A stretch of DNA of 64,000 bases from Phymorhynchus buccinoides. Lineage: Eukaryota; Mollusca; Gastropoda; Neogastropoda; Raphitomidae. Positions 10,304 to 20,539 of the stretch are shown here, in pieces. The DNA lies in NCBI GenBank assembly GCA_017654935.2, contig CM065700.1, forward strand, positions 50,684,427 through 50,748,426, written 5' to 3'. The notes beneath the pieces were generated by a model that worked only from the letters and a program-made list of their open reading frames with translations, searched no databases and was not told the origin of the DNA. The translations under genes were made by a program, and so were the position numbers. Positions within the stretch are counted from its first letter, which is position 1; each line of letters opens with the position of its first letter.

Positions 10304-11948
10304 CTGAAACAGAGGAAAGTGTATGGAAGGTGAACGGCGTCAAAACAACACTGAAACAGAGGAAGGTGTATGGAAGGTGAACGGCGTCAAAACAACACTG
10401 AAACAGAGGAAGGTGTATGGAAGGTGAACAGCGTCAAAACAACACTGAAACAGAGGAAAGTGTATGGAAGGTGAACGGCGTCAAAACAACACTGAAACAA
10501 AGGAAAGTGTATGGAAGGTGAACAGCGTCAAAACAACACTGAAACAGAGGAAAGTGTATGGAAGGTGAACAGCGTCAAAACAACACAGGAACAGAGGAAA
10601 GTGTATGGAAGGTGAACAGCGTCAAAACAACACTGAAACAGAGGAAAGTGTATGGAAGGTGAACAGCGTCAAAACAACACAGGAACAGAGGAAAGTGTAT
10701 GGAAGGTGAACAGCGTCAAAACAACACTGAAACAGAGGAAAGTGTATGGAAGGCGAACGGCGTCAAAACAACACTGAAACAGAGGAAAGTGTATGGAAGG
10801 TGAACGGCGTCAAAACAACTCTGAAACAGAGGAAAGTGTATGGAAGGTGAACGGCGTCAAAACAACTCTGAAACAGAGGAAAGTGTATGGAAGGTGAACG
10901 GCGTCAAAACAACACTGAAACAGAGGAAAGTGTATGGAAGGTGAACAGCGTCAAAACAACACAGGAACACAGTAAAGTGTATGGAAGGTGAACGGCGTCA
11001 AAACAACTCTGAAACAGAGGAAAGTGTATGGAAGGTGAACAGCGTCAAAACAACACTGAAACAGAGGAAAGTGTATGGAAGGTGAACGGCGTCAAAACAA
11101 CACTGAAACAGAGGAAAGTGTATGGAAGGTGAACAGCGTCAAAACAACACTGAAACAGAGGAAAGTGTATGGAAGGTGAACAGCGTCAAAACAACACTGA
11201 AACAGAGGAAAGTGTATGGAAGGTGAACAGCGTCAAAACAACACTGAAACAGAGGAAAGTGTATGGAAGGCGAACAGCGTCAAAACAACACTGAAACAGA
11301 GTAAAGTGTATGGAAGGTGAACGGCGTCATAACAACACATGAACACAGTAAAGTGTATGGAAGGTGAACGGCGTCATAACAACACAGGAACACAGTAAAG
11401 TGTATGGGAGTTGAACGGCATCAAAACAACACTGAAACAGAGTAAAGTGTATGGAAGGTGAACAGCGTCAAAACAACACAGGAACACAGTAAAGTGTATG
11501 GAAGGTGAACGGCGTCATAAACAACACGTCAAAACAACACAGGAACACAGTAAAGTGTAAGGTGTATGGAAGGTGAACGGCGTCAAAACAACACAGGAAC
11601 ACAGGAAAGTGTATGGGAGTTGAACGGCATCAAAACAACACTGAAACAGAGGAAGGTGTATGGAAGGTGAACAGCGTCAAAACAACTCTGAAACAGAGTC
11701 AAGTGTATGGAAGGTGAACAGCGTCAAAACAACTCTGAAACAGTCAAGTGTATGGAAGGTGAACGGCGTCAAAACAACTCTGAAACAGAGTCAAGTGTAT
11801 GTAAGGTGAACAGCGTCAAAACAACACTGAAACAGAGGAAAGTGTATGGAAGGTGAACGGCGTCAAAACAACTCTGAAACAGAGGAAAGTGTATGGAAGG
11901 TGAACAGCGTCAAAACAACGCTGAAACAGAGGAAAGTGTATGGAAGGT
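10304..11948. repeat. 47-bp minisatellite, exon-proximal block, about 35 copies
   Basis: The unit contains CACTGAAACAGAGGAAAGTG, then TATGGAAGGTGAACGGCGTC, then AAAACAA. It starts exactly at the exon 3 boundary; on the minus strand most units read CACTTTCCTCTGTTTCAG then TG, identical to the real 3' splice site of exon 3. A minority read CACAGGAACA and have lost the CAG. The block is intronic in the tetraspan gene and is ended by a LINE insertion. Confidence 0.97.
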
Positions 11949-13679
11949 AAATCAGTTTTAAATGAGAAGAAAGTAGCCTTTCAAACAGGAGATAAAAGAG
12001 AAAGAAAAGTGGTTCAATCTAAACTTAGAGGGGAGTTAAGGAAGGGGCAGAGGGAGTATAAGGATAAAGTAGAACAGCAGTTTCAGACAGGCAGAATCTT
12101 AGATGCATGGGATGGGCTTCGAACTCTAACCGGCCAATCAAAAAAACGAACAGCAAATTGCCAAATGACCAGAGAAGAACAGAAGGATTTTTCTAATGAG
12201 CTAAATGACTTTTATTGTCGGTTTGAAAGAAATGATCTAGAGGGAGATCTAAACGGGGTAACATCACAGTTAAGAGAAAAAATTATCAATGCAAATGAAG
12301 ATCATGAATTTGAGGTTCAAGAAAGAGATGTTCAGTCCATATTTCAGAAACTAAATGTGAGGAAAGCTGTGGGACCAGATAATGTGTGTGGAAGATTGTT
12401 GAAAGCATGCTGTTCTCAATTGTGTGGTGTGTTTTGCTCTCTATTTAACTGGTCTTTACGCGATTGTGTTGTACCATGTATCTGGAAAAATTCTACAGTT
12501 ACTCCTGTCCCTAAGAAAAAGAACCCTGCCACACTGAACGATTACCGCCCTGTTGCCTTAACGTCTATTGCCATGAAATGTTTTGAAAAGATCGTCCTTC
12601 ATCGCCTTCTTTCTTTCACTAACCTACTCCTTGACCCCTTTCAGTTTGCCTACAAACGGTGTAGAGGAACAGACGATGCCTTACTGACCCTTCTTCACAA
12701 TGCCTTTCTTCACTTAAATACCCCCAACTCTTTTGTTCGTATTTTATTCATCGATTTCTCCTCTGCCTTCAATACAATACAGCCCCATTTACTGGCCCAG
12801 AAACTACTAGACCTGAATGTTAACCCCAAGCTCATTCTCTGGATAACCAATTTCCTACGCAATAGAACTCAGTCTGTCCGCTTTCAATCTGCAATCTCCT
12901 CAGAACGTTCGACTTCTACAGGTGCCCCCCAAGGAACAGTTTTGTCCCCAGTTCTTTTTACATTGTACACAAACGACTGTAGAGGCACTGAAGAAACACC
13001 TGTCATTAAATACTCAGATGATTCTGCCATCGAAGATTTGTCAAACTCTGATTCTGTGTACTTCAGTGAAGTCAAAAGGTTTTGTTCATGGTGCAAAGAT
13101 AATTATCTGGATTTAAATGTTGTTAAAACAAAAGAACTGCTTGTAGATTTTCGTAGAAACCCAGTGCCAGTGCCACATTTGGAAATTGATGGTGAAACGG
13201 TTGAAAGAATTGATGAGTACAAATACCTAGGCACAGTTTTAGACAAGAAACTTACTTTTGATAAACACATTGAGCATATACATAAGAAGAGTCAGTCCAG
13301 GATCTTTTGTTTACAGAGGCTAAGGAATATTGGTGTCTGTTCAGATATTCTTCAAACCTACTACCGATGTTGCATTGAATCTGTTCTTACTGTGTCATTT
13401 ATCTGTTGGTATGGAAGCTTGAGTGTAAAAAGTAAGCGTGTGTTGAGTGATATGGTGAATGTGTGTAGTAAAGTTGTGGGTGCAAGGCAGAGTGGTATGC
13501 AAGAGTTGTATGACAGACAAGTAGTCAAGAAAGCCAGGAAAATTCTTAATGATAACAGTCATGTTCTGGCAAAATACTATGAAGTATTACCATCGGGCCG
13601 TCGATACAGAACTCTAAAACTGAAAATAAGAGCACAGAAAACTTTCTTACCAAGATCAATTCATCTGTTGAACTCTTAA
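11949..13679 (+). CDS. Reverse transcriptase domain of LINE, ORF uninterrupted
   Basis: An open frame of about 576 codons without stop or frameshift. Counting from the satellite-derived ATG at 11940, which is not a true start, the RT landmarks come in order: NDYRPVALTS (about 199-208), FAYKRCRGTDDA (about 237), FIDFSSAFNT (about 270), TGAPQGTVLSP (about 326) and the catalytic YSDD (about 357, where many relatives have FADD). A thumb and C-terminal part with LPSGRRYR (about 549) and FLPRSIHLLN follow. This order and wording match the Rex1/CR1 group of the Jockey superfamily from general knowledge; no search was run. The intact frame suggests a recent insertion. It lacks the endonuclease and so is dead on arrival. 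Confidence 0.93.
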   Translation, partial: KSVLNEKKVAFQTGDKRERKVVQSKLRGELRKGQREYKDKVEQQFQTGRILDAWDGLRTLTGQSKKRTANCQMTREEQKDFSNELNDFYCRFERNDLEGDLNGVTSQLREKIINANEDHEFEVQERDVQSIFQKLNVRKAVGPDNVCGRLLKACCSQLCGVFCSLFNWSLRDCVVPCIWKNSTVTPVPKKKNPATLNDYRPVALTSIAMKCFEKIVLHRLLSFTNLLLDPFQFAYKRCRGTDDALLTLLHNAFLHLNTPNSFVRILFIDFSSAFNTIQPHLLAQKLLDLNVNPKLILWITNFLRNRTQSVRFQSAISSERSTSTGAPQGTVLSPVLFTLYTNDCRGTEETPVIKYSDDSAIEDLSNSDSVYFSEVKRFCSWCKDNYLDLNVVKTKELLVDFRRNPVPVPHLEIDGETVERIDEYKYLGTVLDKKLTFDKHIEHIHKKSQSRIFCLQRLRNIGVCSDILQTYYRCCIESVLTVSFICWYGSLSVKSKRVLSDMVNVCSKVVGARQSGMQELYDRQVVKKARKILNDNSHVLAKYYEVLPSGRRYRTLKLKIRAQKTFLPRSIHLLNS

Positions 13680-13960
13680 TGCACTGCATTGAGTGATTGT
13701 TTTGCTGAGCAGCCTGTCCATCTCCTTGGGATTGAATTTGTATTCGTATTCGTCCAGTTTGTTAACTACAATATTGCAGTGTTATTAGTTATTAGTTTAT
13801 ATTCTTTAATTGTTGATAAATGTGTTGTGGTTTTTGTTGTTGTTGATAAATGTGTTTATTGTTGCTGTTTTTCTTATGTGCACCTGGCTGCAATTTCTCA
13901 GTTATGAGATAATAAAAATGATTTGATTTGATTTGATTTGATTTGATTTGATTTGATTTG
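11949..13960 (+). mobile_element. 5'-truncated non-LTR retrotransposon (Rex1/CR1-like)
   Basis: A LINE inserted into the 47-bp array. The left junction falls in TATGGAAGGT, the right junction after a (GATTT)n tail at about 13919-13960, and the array resumes at ACGTCAAAAC. The endonuclease region and ORF1 are absent. A roughly 240-bp 3' UTR ends GAGATAATAAAAATG before the tail. No clear target-site duplication can be called because the target is itself repetitive. It is antisense to the host gene and sits in its intron 2. Confidence 0.92.
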
Positions 13961-14680
13961 ACGTCAAAACAACACAGGAACTGAGTAAAGTGTATGGGAG
14001 TTGAATGACGTCAAAACAACACAGGAACTGAGTAAAGTGTATGGAAGGTGAACAGCGTCAAAACAACTCTGAAACAGAGGAAAGTGTATGGGGGTTGAAT
14101 GACGTCAAAACAACACAGGAACTGAGTAAAGTGTATGGAAGGTGAACAGCGTCAAAACAACACTGAAACAGAGGAAAGTGTATGGGGGTGAAACGTCAAA
14201 ACAACACAGGAACTGAGTAAAGTGTATGGAAGGTGAACGGCGTCAAAACAACACTGAAACAGAGGAAAGTGTATGGGGGTTGAATGACGTCAAAACAACA
14301 CAGGAACTGAGTAAAGTGTATGGGAGTTGAATGACGTCAAAACAACACAGGAACTGAGTAAAGTGTATGGGAGTTGAATGACGTCAAAACAACACAGGAA
14401 CTGAGTCAAGTGTATGGGGGTTGAATGACGTCAAAACAACACAGGAACTGAGTAAAGTGTATGGGAGTTGAATGACGTCAAAACAACACAGGAACTGAGT
14501 AAAGTGTATGGGAGTTGAATGACGTCAAAACAACACAGGAACTGAGTAAAGTGTATGGGAGTTGAATGACGTCAAAACAACACAGGAACTGAGTAAAGTG
14601 TATGGGAGTTGAATGACGTCAAAACAACACAGGAACTGAGTAAAGTGTATGGGAGTTGAATGACGTCAAAACAACATTGG
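13961..14680. repeat. 47-bp minisatellite, distal block, about 15 copies
   Basis: The period is again 47 bp, but the unit is a different subfamily: ACACAGGAACTGAGTAAAGT, GTATGGGAGTTGAATGAC, GTCAAAAC. A few copies of the proximal type (CTGAAACAGAGG) occur at about 14058-14260, near the LINE. The LINE therefore separates two largely distinct variant populations of one array. Confidence 0.96.
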
Positions 14681-15485
14681 AAAAAAAAATGTACGTGAGC
14701 AGCCAAGTTGGGAATCTTTGAAAGTTCATTGTGTTGGTAATTCCAAATTGTTTTAAAAAATGTCTTCTTTCACGACACAAACAGATTACTTCTTTAATGA
14801 CTGTTTCGTCCGCTCCTGTGGACTTCCTCTGAGTGAATGACTGGATTAAAGCATCTCACACGATGCCCAAAAGATGCAAAGAGGACGGGGTCTAACATGT
14901 GAGGGGGATTATGCCACATGGGGTTTAAATGTCACTGAGAGGCAGACATTTCGTGTTGAGGGTGTGCACCCCGGTAAACGATGTGTACTCCAGTGAAAGG
15001 TGTGTGGTTGTATCACCCAAAGGACCCAAAGGACGCAAGGAGGACGGGGGCTAAGATGTGAGGGGGTGGGGAGGTGCAGGGCGTAACGGGCAAAGGACAT
15101 ATCTGCCAATTGGCGATGCCCTTGTTATTTATAAGTTGTTTTTTGCCAATTGACCAGTTTCTAAAAACTGTCACTCGAGCGCGGATGTGTCACGTTGCTG
15201 TTATGTGCCCAAGTTTGCCCGCCCGGGGACTTCATCTGCCACTCGGCGATCCACTTGTTGATTCTGTTATGTTTTTCATTATTTTTCTTTGAGGAAAATA
15301 TTCCTAAACTGATTCTAACCCTATTCCTTACCCGAGTGTAGGCAAAATTTGCATGAAAATCACATAGGGGATTTAGGGGCCGGTTCTAGGATTTAACCTT
15401 AAAATGTATGGGAGCTAAATGGCGCCAAGACAGCACTGAAACAAGGGAAAGAGTGGGAAAGGGCTACTGAATGTCCGTGGGTGGG
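14681..15485. other. Intron 2 spacer with diverged repeat fragments
   Basis: No gene. The segments near 14865-14920 and 15020-15065 share AGGACGGGG/AGGACGGGGGCTAA and ATGTGAGGGGG, an old duplication. Positions about 15168-15215 (GCGGATGTGTCACGTTGCTG) resemble the dispersed element at 1085 and 60060. Positions 15403-15452 are one diverged 47-bp unit (GTATGGGAGCTAAATGGCG, CACTGAAACAAGGGAAAG). Confidence 0.6.
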
Positions 15486-15488
15486 AGA

Positions 15489-18400
15489 GGAGGTAACCAC
15501 AGCAATGAGGCAACCATGCAGGCTGTGCAAGGAGGTAACCACAGCAAGGGGATAACCACAGGCTGTGCAATGAGGTAACCACACAGACTGTGCAAGGAGG
15601 TAACCACACAGGCTGTGCAATGAGGTAACCACACAGGCTGTGCAATGAGGTAACCACACAGGCTGTGAAAGGAGGTACACATACAGGCTGTGAAAGGAGG
15701 TAACCACACAGGCTGTGCAAGGAGGTAACCACGCAGGCTGTGCAAGGAGGTAACCATACAGGCTGTGCAAGGAGGTAACCACACAGGCTGTGCAATGAGG
15801 TAACCACAGCAAGGGGATAACCACACAGGCTGTGCAATGAGGTATCCACAGCAAGGGGGCATTCACAGGTTGTGCAAGGAGGTAACCACACAGGCTGTGC
15901 AATGAGGTAACCACAGCAAGGGGATAACCATACAGGCTGTACAATGAGGTAACCACAGCAAGGGGGTATTCACAGGCTGTGCGAGGTAACCACAGCAAGG
16001 AGGTAACCACACAGGCTGTGCAAGAAGGTAACAATACAGGCTGTGTAAGGAGGTAACCATACAGGCTGTGTAAGGAGGTAACCATACAGGCTGTGCAAGG
16101 ATGTAACCATACAGGCTGTGCAAGGAGGTAATCATACAGGCTGTGTAAGGAGGTAACCATACAGGCTATGCAATGAGGTAACCATACAGGCTGTGTAAGG
16201 AGGTAACCATACAGGCTGTGCAAGGAGGTAACCATACAGGCTGTGCAAGAAGGTAACCATACAGGCTGTGCAAGGAGGTAACCATACAGGCTGTGTGAGG
16301 AGGTAACCACACAGGCTGTGCAAGGATGTAACCACACAGGCTGTGCAATGGGGTAACCACAGCAAGGGGATAACCACACAGGCTGTGCAAGGAGGTAACC
16401 ATACAGGCTGTGTAAGGAGGTAACCATATAGGCTGTGCAAGGAGGTAACCATACAGGCTGTGCAAGGAGGTAACCACAGCAAGGAGGTAACCACACAGGC
16501 TGTGCAAGGAGGTAACCACAGCAAGGGGATAACCACACAGGCTATGCAATGAGGTAACCACACAGGCTGTGTAAGGAGGTAACCACACACAGGCTGTGCA
16601 AGGAGGTAACCACACAGGCTGTGCAAGGAGGTAACCACACAGGCTGTGCAAGGAGGTAACCACAAGGGCTGTGCAAGGAGGTAACCATACAGGCTGTGTA
16701 AGGATGTAACCATACAGGCTGTGTAAGGAGGTAATCATACAGGCTGTGCAAGGAAGTAACCATACAGGCTGTGCAAGGAGGTAACCACAGCAAGGAGGTA
16801 ACCACACAGGCTGTGCAATGAGGTAACCATACAGGCTGTGCAAGGAGGTAACCATACAGGCTGTGCAAGGAGGTAACCATACAGGCTGTGCAAGGAGGTA
16901 ACCACACAGGCTGTGCAAGGAGGTAACCACACAGGCTGTGCAAGGAGGTAACCATACAGGCTGTGCAAGGAGGTAACCATACAGGCTGTGCAAGGAGGTA
17001 ACCACACAGGCTGTGTAAGGAGGTAACCACACAGGCTGTGCAAGGAGGTAACCACACAGGCTGTGCAAGGAGGTAACCATACAGGCTGTGCAAGGAGGTA
17101 ACCATACAGGCTGTGCAAGGAGGTAACCATACAGGCTGTGCAAGGAGGTAACCACACAGGCTGTGCAAGGAGGTAACCACACAGGCTGTGCAATGAGGTA
17201 ACCACACAGGCTGTGCAAGGAGGTAACCACACAGGCTGTGCAAGGAGGTAACCACACAGGCTGTGCAAGGAGGTAACCACACAGGCTGTGCAATGAGGTA
17301 ACCACACAGGCTGTGCAAGGAGGTAACCACACAGGCTGTGCAAGGAGGTAACCACACAGGCTGTGCAAGGAGGTAACCACACAGGCTGTGCAAGGAGGTA
17401 ACCACACAGGCTGTGCAAGGAGGTAACCACACAGGCTGTGCAAGGAGGTAACCACACAGGCTGTGCAAGGAGGTAACCACACAGGCTGTGCAAGGAGGTA
17501 ACCACACAGGCTGTGCAAGGAGGTAACCACACAGGCTGTGCAAGGAGGTAACCACACAGGCTGTGCAAGGAGGTAACCACACAGGCTGTGCAAGGAGGTA
17601 ACCACACAGGCTGTGCAAGGAGGTAACCATACAGGCTGTGCAAGGAGGTAACCACACAGGCTGTGTAAGGAGGTAACCACACAGGCTGTGTAAGGAGGTA
17701 ACCACACAGGCTGTGCAAGGAGGTAACCACACAGGCTGTGTAAGGAGGTAACCACACAGGCTGTGCAAGGAGGTAACCACACAGGCTGTGCAAGGAGGTA
17801 ACCACACAGGCTGTGTAAGGAGGTAACCACACAGGCTGTGCAAGGAGGTAACCACACAGGCTGTGTAAGGAGGTAACCACACAGGCTGTGTAAGGAGGTA
17901 ACCACACAGGCTGTGCAAGGAGGTAACCACACAGGCTGTGTAAGGAGGTAACCACACAGGCTGTGCAAGGAGGTAACCACACAGGCTGTGCAAGGAGGTA
18001 ACCACACAGGCTGTGTAAGGAGGTAACCACACAGGCTGTGCAAGGAGGTAACCATACAGGCTGTGCAATGAGGTAACCATACAGGCTGTGCAAGGAGGTA
18101 ACCACACAGGCTGTGTAAGGAGGTAACCACACAGGCTGTGCAAGGAGGTAACCACACAGGCTGTGTAAGGAGGTAACCACACAGGCTTTGCAAGGAGGTA
18201 ACCACACAGGCTGTGCAAGGAGGTAACCACACAGGCTGTGCAAGGAGGTAACCACACAGGCTGTGTAAGGAGGTAACCACACAGGCTGTGCAAGGAGGTA
18301 ACCACACAGGCTGTGTAAGGAGGTAACCACACAGGCTAACCATACAGGCTGTGTGTAAGGAGGTAACCACACAGGCTGTGCAAGGAGGTAACCATACAGG

Positions 18401-19925
18401 CTGTGTGTAAGGAGGTAACCACACAGGCTGTGCAAGGAGGTAACCATACAGGCTGTGTGTAAGGAGGTAACCACACAGGCTGTGCAAGGAGGTAACCACA
18501 CAGGCTGTGCAAGGAGGTAACCACACAGGCTGTGCAAGGAGGTAACCACACAGGCTGTGAAAGGAGGTAACCACACAGGCTGTGCAAGGAGGTAACCATA
18601 CAGGCTGTGCAAGGAGGTAACCATACAGGCTGTGCAAGGAGGTAACCACACAGGCTGTGCAAGGAGGTAACCACACAGGCTGTGCAAGGAGGTAACCACA
18701 CAGGCTGTGCAAGGAGGTAACCACACAGGCTGTGCAAGGAGGTAACCACACAGGCTGTGCAAGGAGGTAACCACACAGGCTGTGCAAGGAGGTAACCACA
18801 CAGGCTGTGCAAGGAGGTAACCACACAGGCTGTGCAAGGAGGTAACCACACAGGCTGTGCAAGGAGGTAACCACACAGGCTGTGCAAGGAGGTAACCATA
18901 CAGGCTGTGCAAGGAGGTAACCATACAGGCTGTGCAAGGAGGTAACCATACAGGCTGTGCAAGGAGGTAACCACACAGGCTGTGCAAGGAGGTAACCACA
19001 CAGGCTGTGCAAGGAGGTAACCATACAGGCTGTGCAAGGAGGTAACCACACAGGCTGTGCAAGGAGGTAACCACACAGGCTGTGCAAGGAGGTAACCACA
19101 CAGGCTGTGCAAGGAGGTAACCATACAGGCTGTGCAAGGAGGTAACCATACAGGCTGTGCAAGGAGGTAACCACACAGGCTGTGCAAGGAGGTAACCACA
19201 CAGGCTGTGCAAGGAGGTAACCACACAGGCTGTGCAAGGAGGTAACCACACAGGCTGTGCAAGGAGGTAACCACACAGGCTGTGCAATGAGGTAACCACA
19301 CAGGCTGTGCAATGAGGTAACCACACAGGCTGTGCAATGAGGTAACCATACAGGCTGTGCAAGGAGGTAACCACGCAGGCTGTGCAAGGAGGTAACCATA
19401 CAGGCTGTGCAAGGAGGTAACCACGCAGGCTGTGCAAGGAGGTAACCATACAGGCTTCGCAAGGAGGTAACCACACAGGCTGTGCAATGAGGTAACCACA
19501 CAGGCTGTGCAATGAGGTAACCACACAGGCTGTGCAAGGAGGTAACCACACAGGCTGTGCAAGGAGGTAACCACACAGGCTGTGCAAGGAGGTAACCATA
19601 CAGGCTGTGCAATGAGGTAACCATACAGGCTGTGCAATGAGGTAACCATACAGGCTGTGCAAGGAGGTAACCACACAGGCTGTGCAAGGAGGTAACCACA
19701 CAGGCTGTGCAATGAGGTAACCATACAGGCTGTGCAAGGAGGTAACCACACAGGCTGTGCAAGGAGGTAACCATACAGGCTGTGCAATGAGGTAACCATA
19801 CAGGCTGTGCAATGAGGTAACCATACAGGCTGTGCAAGGAGGTAACCACACAGGCTGTGCAAGGAGGTAACCATACAGGCTTCGCAAGGAGGTAGCCACA
19901 CAGGCTGTGCAATGAGGTAACCACA
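15489..19925. repeat. 25-bp satellite, about 177 copies
   Basis: The unit is AAGGAGGTAACCACACAGGC plus TGTGC. Positions 15489-16800 are heterogeneous, with composite units containing CAGCAAGGGGATAACC; 16800-19300 are nearly uniform apart from CACACAGG/CATACAGG; the right end has more CAATGAGG and a few GCTTCGC. All three minus-strand frames stay open (a 25-residue repeat), giving spurious frames of over 1,000 codons. On the minus strand, the sense of the host gene, every unit contains TTACCTCCTTGCACAG, a 3' splice-site look-alike. Confidence 0.98.
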
Positions 19926-20160
19926 CAGACAAGTCAGACAAACAAGACAGACAAGACATGCAGACAGACAGACAAACGAGACAGACAAGACATGCAGACA
20001 GACAGACAAACGAGACAGACAAGACATGCAGACAGACAGACAAACAAGACATTCAGACAGACAGACAAACGAGACAGACAAGACATGCAGACAGACAGAC
20101 AAACGAGACAGACAAGACATGCAGACAGACAGACAAACGAGACAGACAAGACATGCAGAG
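19926..20160. repeat. 34-bp repeat, about 7 copies
   Basis: The unit is GACAAGACATGCAGACAGAC plus AGACAAACGAGACA, with one shortened, variant copy near 20040. The array ends about seven bases from the donor site of exon 2 of the tetraspan gene, so it occupies the very start of intron 2. Confidence 0.95.
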
Positions 20161-20166
20161 GCTTAC

Positions 20167-20313
20167 TGTGGCATAAGGTGAAACCCAGAGCCTTTGTCAT
20201 CCAGTAACACCTGCAGCGTTGGCAGCGGTCCCGGGCCACTAGACAGAGAGAGACCAGGAAGCCTGCCAACAGCCCGAACGCCGTGAACAGCACAGCCACT
20301 GTCACGGACCGCA
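20167..20313 (-). CDS. Tetraspan membrane protein, exon 2
   Basis: A 147-nt exon: two bases completing codon 136, 48 codons, and one base of codon 185. The acceptor is GATGTTGCAG before TGCGG; the donor is CACA before GTAAGC at 20161-20166. It encodes the second membrane segment (about 137-161: VAVLFTAFGLLAGFLVSLCL), a short basic cytosolic turn with clustered cysteines (RDRCQRCRC, possible palmitoylation), and the start of the third segment (from about 177). Entry and exit phases agree with exons 1 and 3, which is the strongest support for the model. The flanking sequence is repeat on both sides: the 34-bp array on the intron 2 side and a (CAT/CGT)n tract followed by the 57-bp array on the intron 1 side. 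Confidence 0.75.
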
Positions 20314-20315
20314 CT

Positions 20316-20535
20316 GCAACATCGGCATCAACATCGTCGTCATCAAGACCATCATCATCGTCGTCATCAACATCGTCATTATACAGTGCATAGAACCTTC
20401 CTTATAAGACCTCCCATTACAAGACTCCCTCCCATATAAGACGTACTTCTCTGAGATATTGCCCTTCTTTGTAAGCATTACAATTACCTCCCTTATAAGA
20501 CCTCATTTTGGATGATTTTTTAAGGTCTCATACGC
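20316..20535. other. Intron 1 spacer next to exon 2
   Basis: A trinucleotide-rich CATCGT tract (20327-20380), then three diverged copies of a CCTTATAAGACCTCC-like phrase (about 20398, 20440, 20490). No gene. Confidence 0.5.
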
Positions 20536-20539
20536 CACT

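Noticed and set aside
11940..11948. ATG at 11940 as start of the LINE protein
   Set aside because: The ATG belongs to the 47-bp satellite (GTATGGAAGG) and only happens to be in frame; the LINE is truncated upstream.
15489..19925. AAGGAGGT as repeated ribosome-binding sites
   Set aside because: A bacterial signal has no meaning in this nuclear genome; it is simply the satellite unit.
16166..20120. Minus-strand open frames of 594-1,252 codons
   Set aside because: The 25-bp satellite is stop-free in all three minus frames; the frames also run across the donor of tetraspan exon 2.
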